A stretch of DNA of 64,000 bases from Winogradskya humida (lineage in GTDB: Bacteria; Actinomycetota; Actinomycetes; Mycobacteriales; Micromonosporaceae), in contig NZ_BOMN01000142.1 in assembly GCF_016862215.1 (NCBI RefSeq), forward strand, positions 1 through 64,000, read 5' to 3'. The position numbers were made by a program, and so were the translations under genes. Position 1 is the stretch's first letter. Each line of letters starts with the position of its first letter. This document shows positions 63,160 to 64,000 of the stretch, piece by piece. Under the pieces are notes generated by a model. The model searched no databases. It was not told the DNA's origin and saw only the letters and a program-made list of their open reading frames with translations.

Positions 63160-64000
63160 GTGACTGATCTCGACCTGCCCGGGTCGGCGCGGCCACCGGC
63201 CGCGCCGACCCGGCGTCGACGCCCCGGTCGACGCGTGCCGATCGCACTGCTGCTGCCCGCCACCCTCGGCCTGCTGTTCCTTATCCTGCCGCTGGCCGGG
63301 CTCGTGATCCGCGCACCGTGGAGCACGCTGCCTCAGCGCCTCACCGAACCCGGAGTGCTCACCGCGCTGCGGCTGTCGCTGCAATGCGCCACCCTCGCGA
63401 CGCTGCTGTGCCTGGTCCTCGGAGTACCGCTGGCCTGGCTCCTGGCCCGCGTGCAGTTCACCGGCCGCCGTTTCGTCCGCGCTCTGGTCACCGTGCCCCT
63501 GGTCCTGCCGCCGGTGGTCGGCGGGGTGGCCCTGCTGCTGGTCTTCGGCCGCAACGGCCTCGTCGGCTCCTGGCTCGACGACACCTTCGGCTTCACCCTG
63601 CCGTTCACCACCACCGGGGTCGTCGTCGCCGAGGCATTCGTCGCCATGCCGTTCCTCATCATCGCCGTCGAAGGGGCGCTACGCGGCGCGGACACCCGCT
63701 ACGAGGAAGCCGCCGCCACCCTCGGGGCCGGACGGTGGACCACCTTCACCCACGTCACGCTGCCGCTGGTCGCGCCCGGCATCGCCGCCGGAGCGGTGCT
63801 GTGCTGGGCCCGCGCCCTCGGCGAGTTCGGCGCCACGATCACCTTCGCCGGCAACTATCCCGGCACCACCCAGACCATGCCCCTGGCGGTCTACCTCGCT
63901 TTGGAAAACGACCTGGACGCCGCCATCGTGCTCAGCCTGATCCTGCTCGTCGTGTCCGTCGCGATCCTCGCCGCCCTGCGCGACCGGTGGATCGGCAGCA
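63160..64000 (+). CDS. modB: Molybdate ABC transporter permease ModB, cut by window edge
   Basis: GTG at 63160 lies 3 bases after the modA stop. The open frame to the window end encodes hydrophobic helices starting VPIALLLPATLGLLFLILPL and the permease EAA loop YEEAAATLGAGRWTTFTHVT followed by LPLVAPGIAAGA, which docks to the ATPase. About 280 residues are visible; the true end and modC lie beyond. Confidence 0.9.
   Translation, partial: MTDLDLPGSARPPAAPTRRRRPGRRVPIALLLPATLGLLFLILPLAGLVIRAPWSTLPQRLTEPGVLTALRLSLQCATLATLLCLVLGVPLAWLLARVQFTGRRFVRALVTVPLVLPPVVGGVALLLVFGRNGLVGSWLDDTFGFTLPFTTTGVVVAEAFVAMPFLIIAVEGALRGADTRYEEAAATLGAGRWTTFTHVTLPLVAPGIAAGAVLCWARALGEFGATITFAGNYPGTTQTMPLAVYLALENDLDAAIVLSLILLVVSVAILAALRDRWIGS

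Noticed and set aside
1-64000. tRNA, rRNA genes or CRISPR arrays
   Set aside because: I saw no T-loop/CCA-like tRNA pattern, no rRNA sequence and no regularly spaced repeats; a tRNA as recombinase attachment site was looked for near 43.7 and 53.2 kb and not found.

Overview
The window looks like a stretch of an actinobacterial chromosome. It is GC-rich throughout, uses GTG and TTG starts freely, and many neighbouring genes overlap by 4 bases (ATGA/GTGA). It carries both methyl-accepting chemotaxis receptors and c-di-GMP enzymes, which fits a motile filamentous actinomycete such as Actinoplanes or another Micromonosporaceae; that placement is inference.

Positions 1-17.5 kb are a defence-island-like accessory region. 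An IS701-family element has cut the P-loop off a STAND/WD40 NTPase. Next comes an intact three-gene operon (nuclease, small middle protein, SMC/Rad50-like ATPase) with the layout of Lamassu/Ddm (ABC-3C) anti-invader systems. Frameshifted relics and a WD40 remnant follow, then a 1215-residue membrane NTPase of the YobI/KAP type and several small genes.

Positions 17.5-25.7 kb form a signalling block: two chemotaxis receptors, a GGDEF-EAL membrane protein behind a foldable leader (a diverged copy of leader and gene start lies 2.2 kb away), and a CHASE-GGDEF protein.

Positions 26-35.4 kb hold small enzymes and relics, then a candidate ribosomal-peptide locus: a 52-residue peptide, a hairpin, an asparagine-synthetase-like ligase and a GNAT acetyltransferase on one strand, with an XRE regulator, an M20 peptidase with altered metal ligands and a sulfotransferase on the other.

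Positions 35.6-53.2 kb are a graveyard of mobile DNA: an endonuclease VII-type HNH protein, a PIN protein, an intact IS5-family element with 3-bp target repeats, an IS630-family element inside a reconstructible gene, an IS21-family element apparently carrying a NUDIX gene, and a Tn554-like recombinase series (core-binding protein, catalytic recombinase, two large recombinase-like proteins, TnpC-like coiled coil) into which the IS21 element has inserted.

Positions 53.2-64 kb look like ordinary chromosome: a long minus-strand run of flavin, methyltransferase, acetyltransferase, peptidase and isochorismatase genes, then molybdenum genes (MoeA, HTH-TOBE protein, ModA, ModB cut by the window edge) that pair naturally with a secreted sulfite-oxidase-fold protein in the run.
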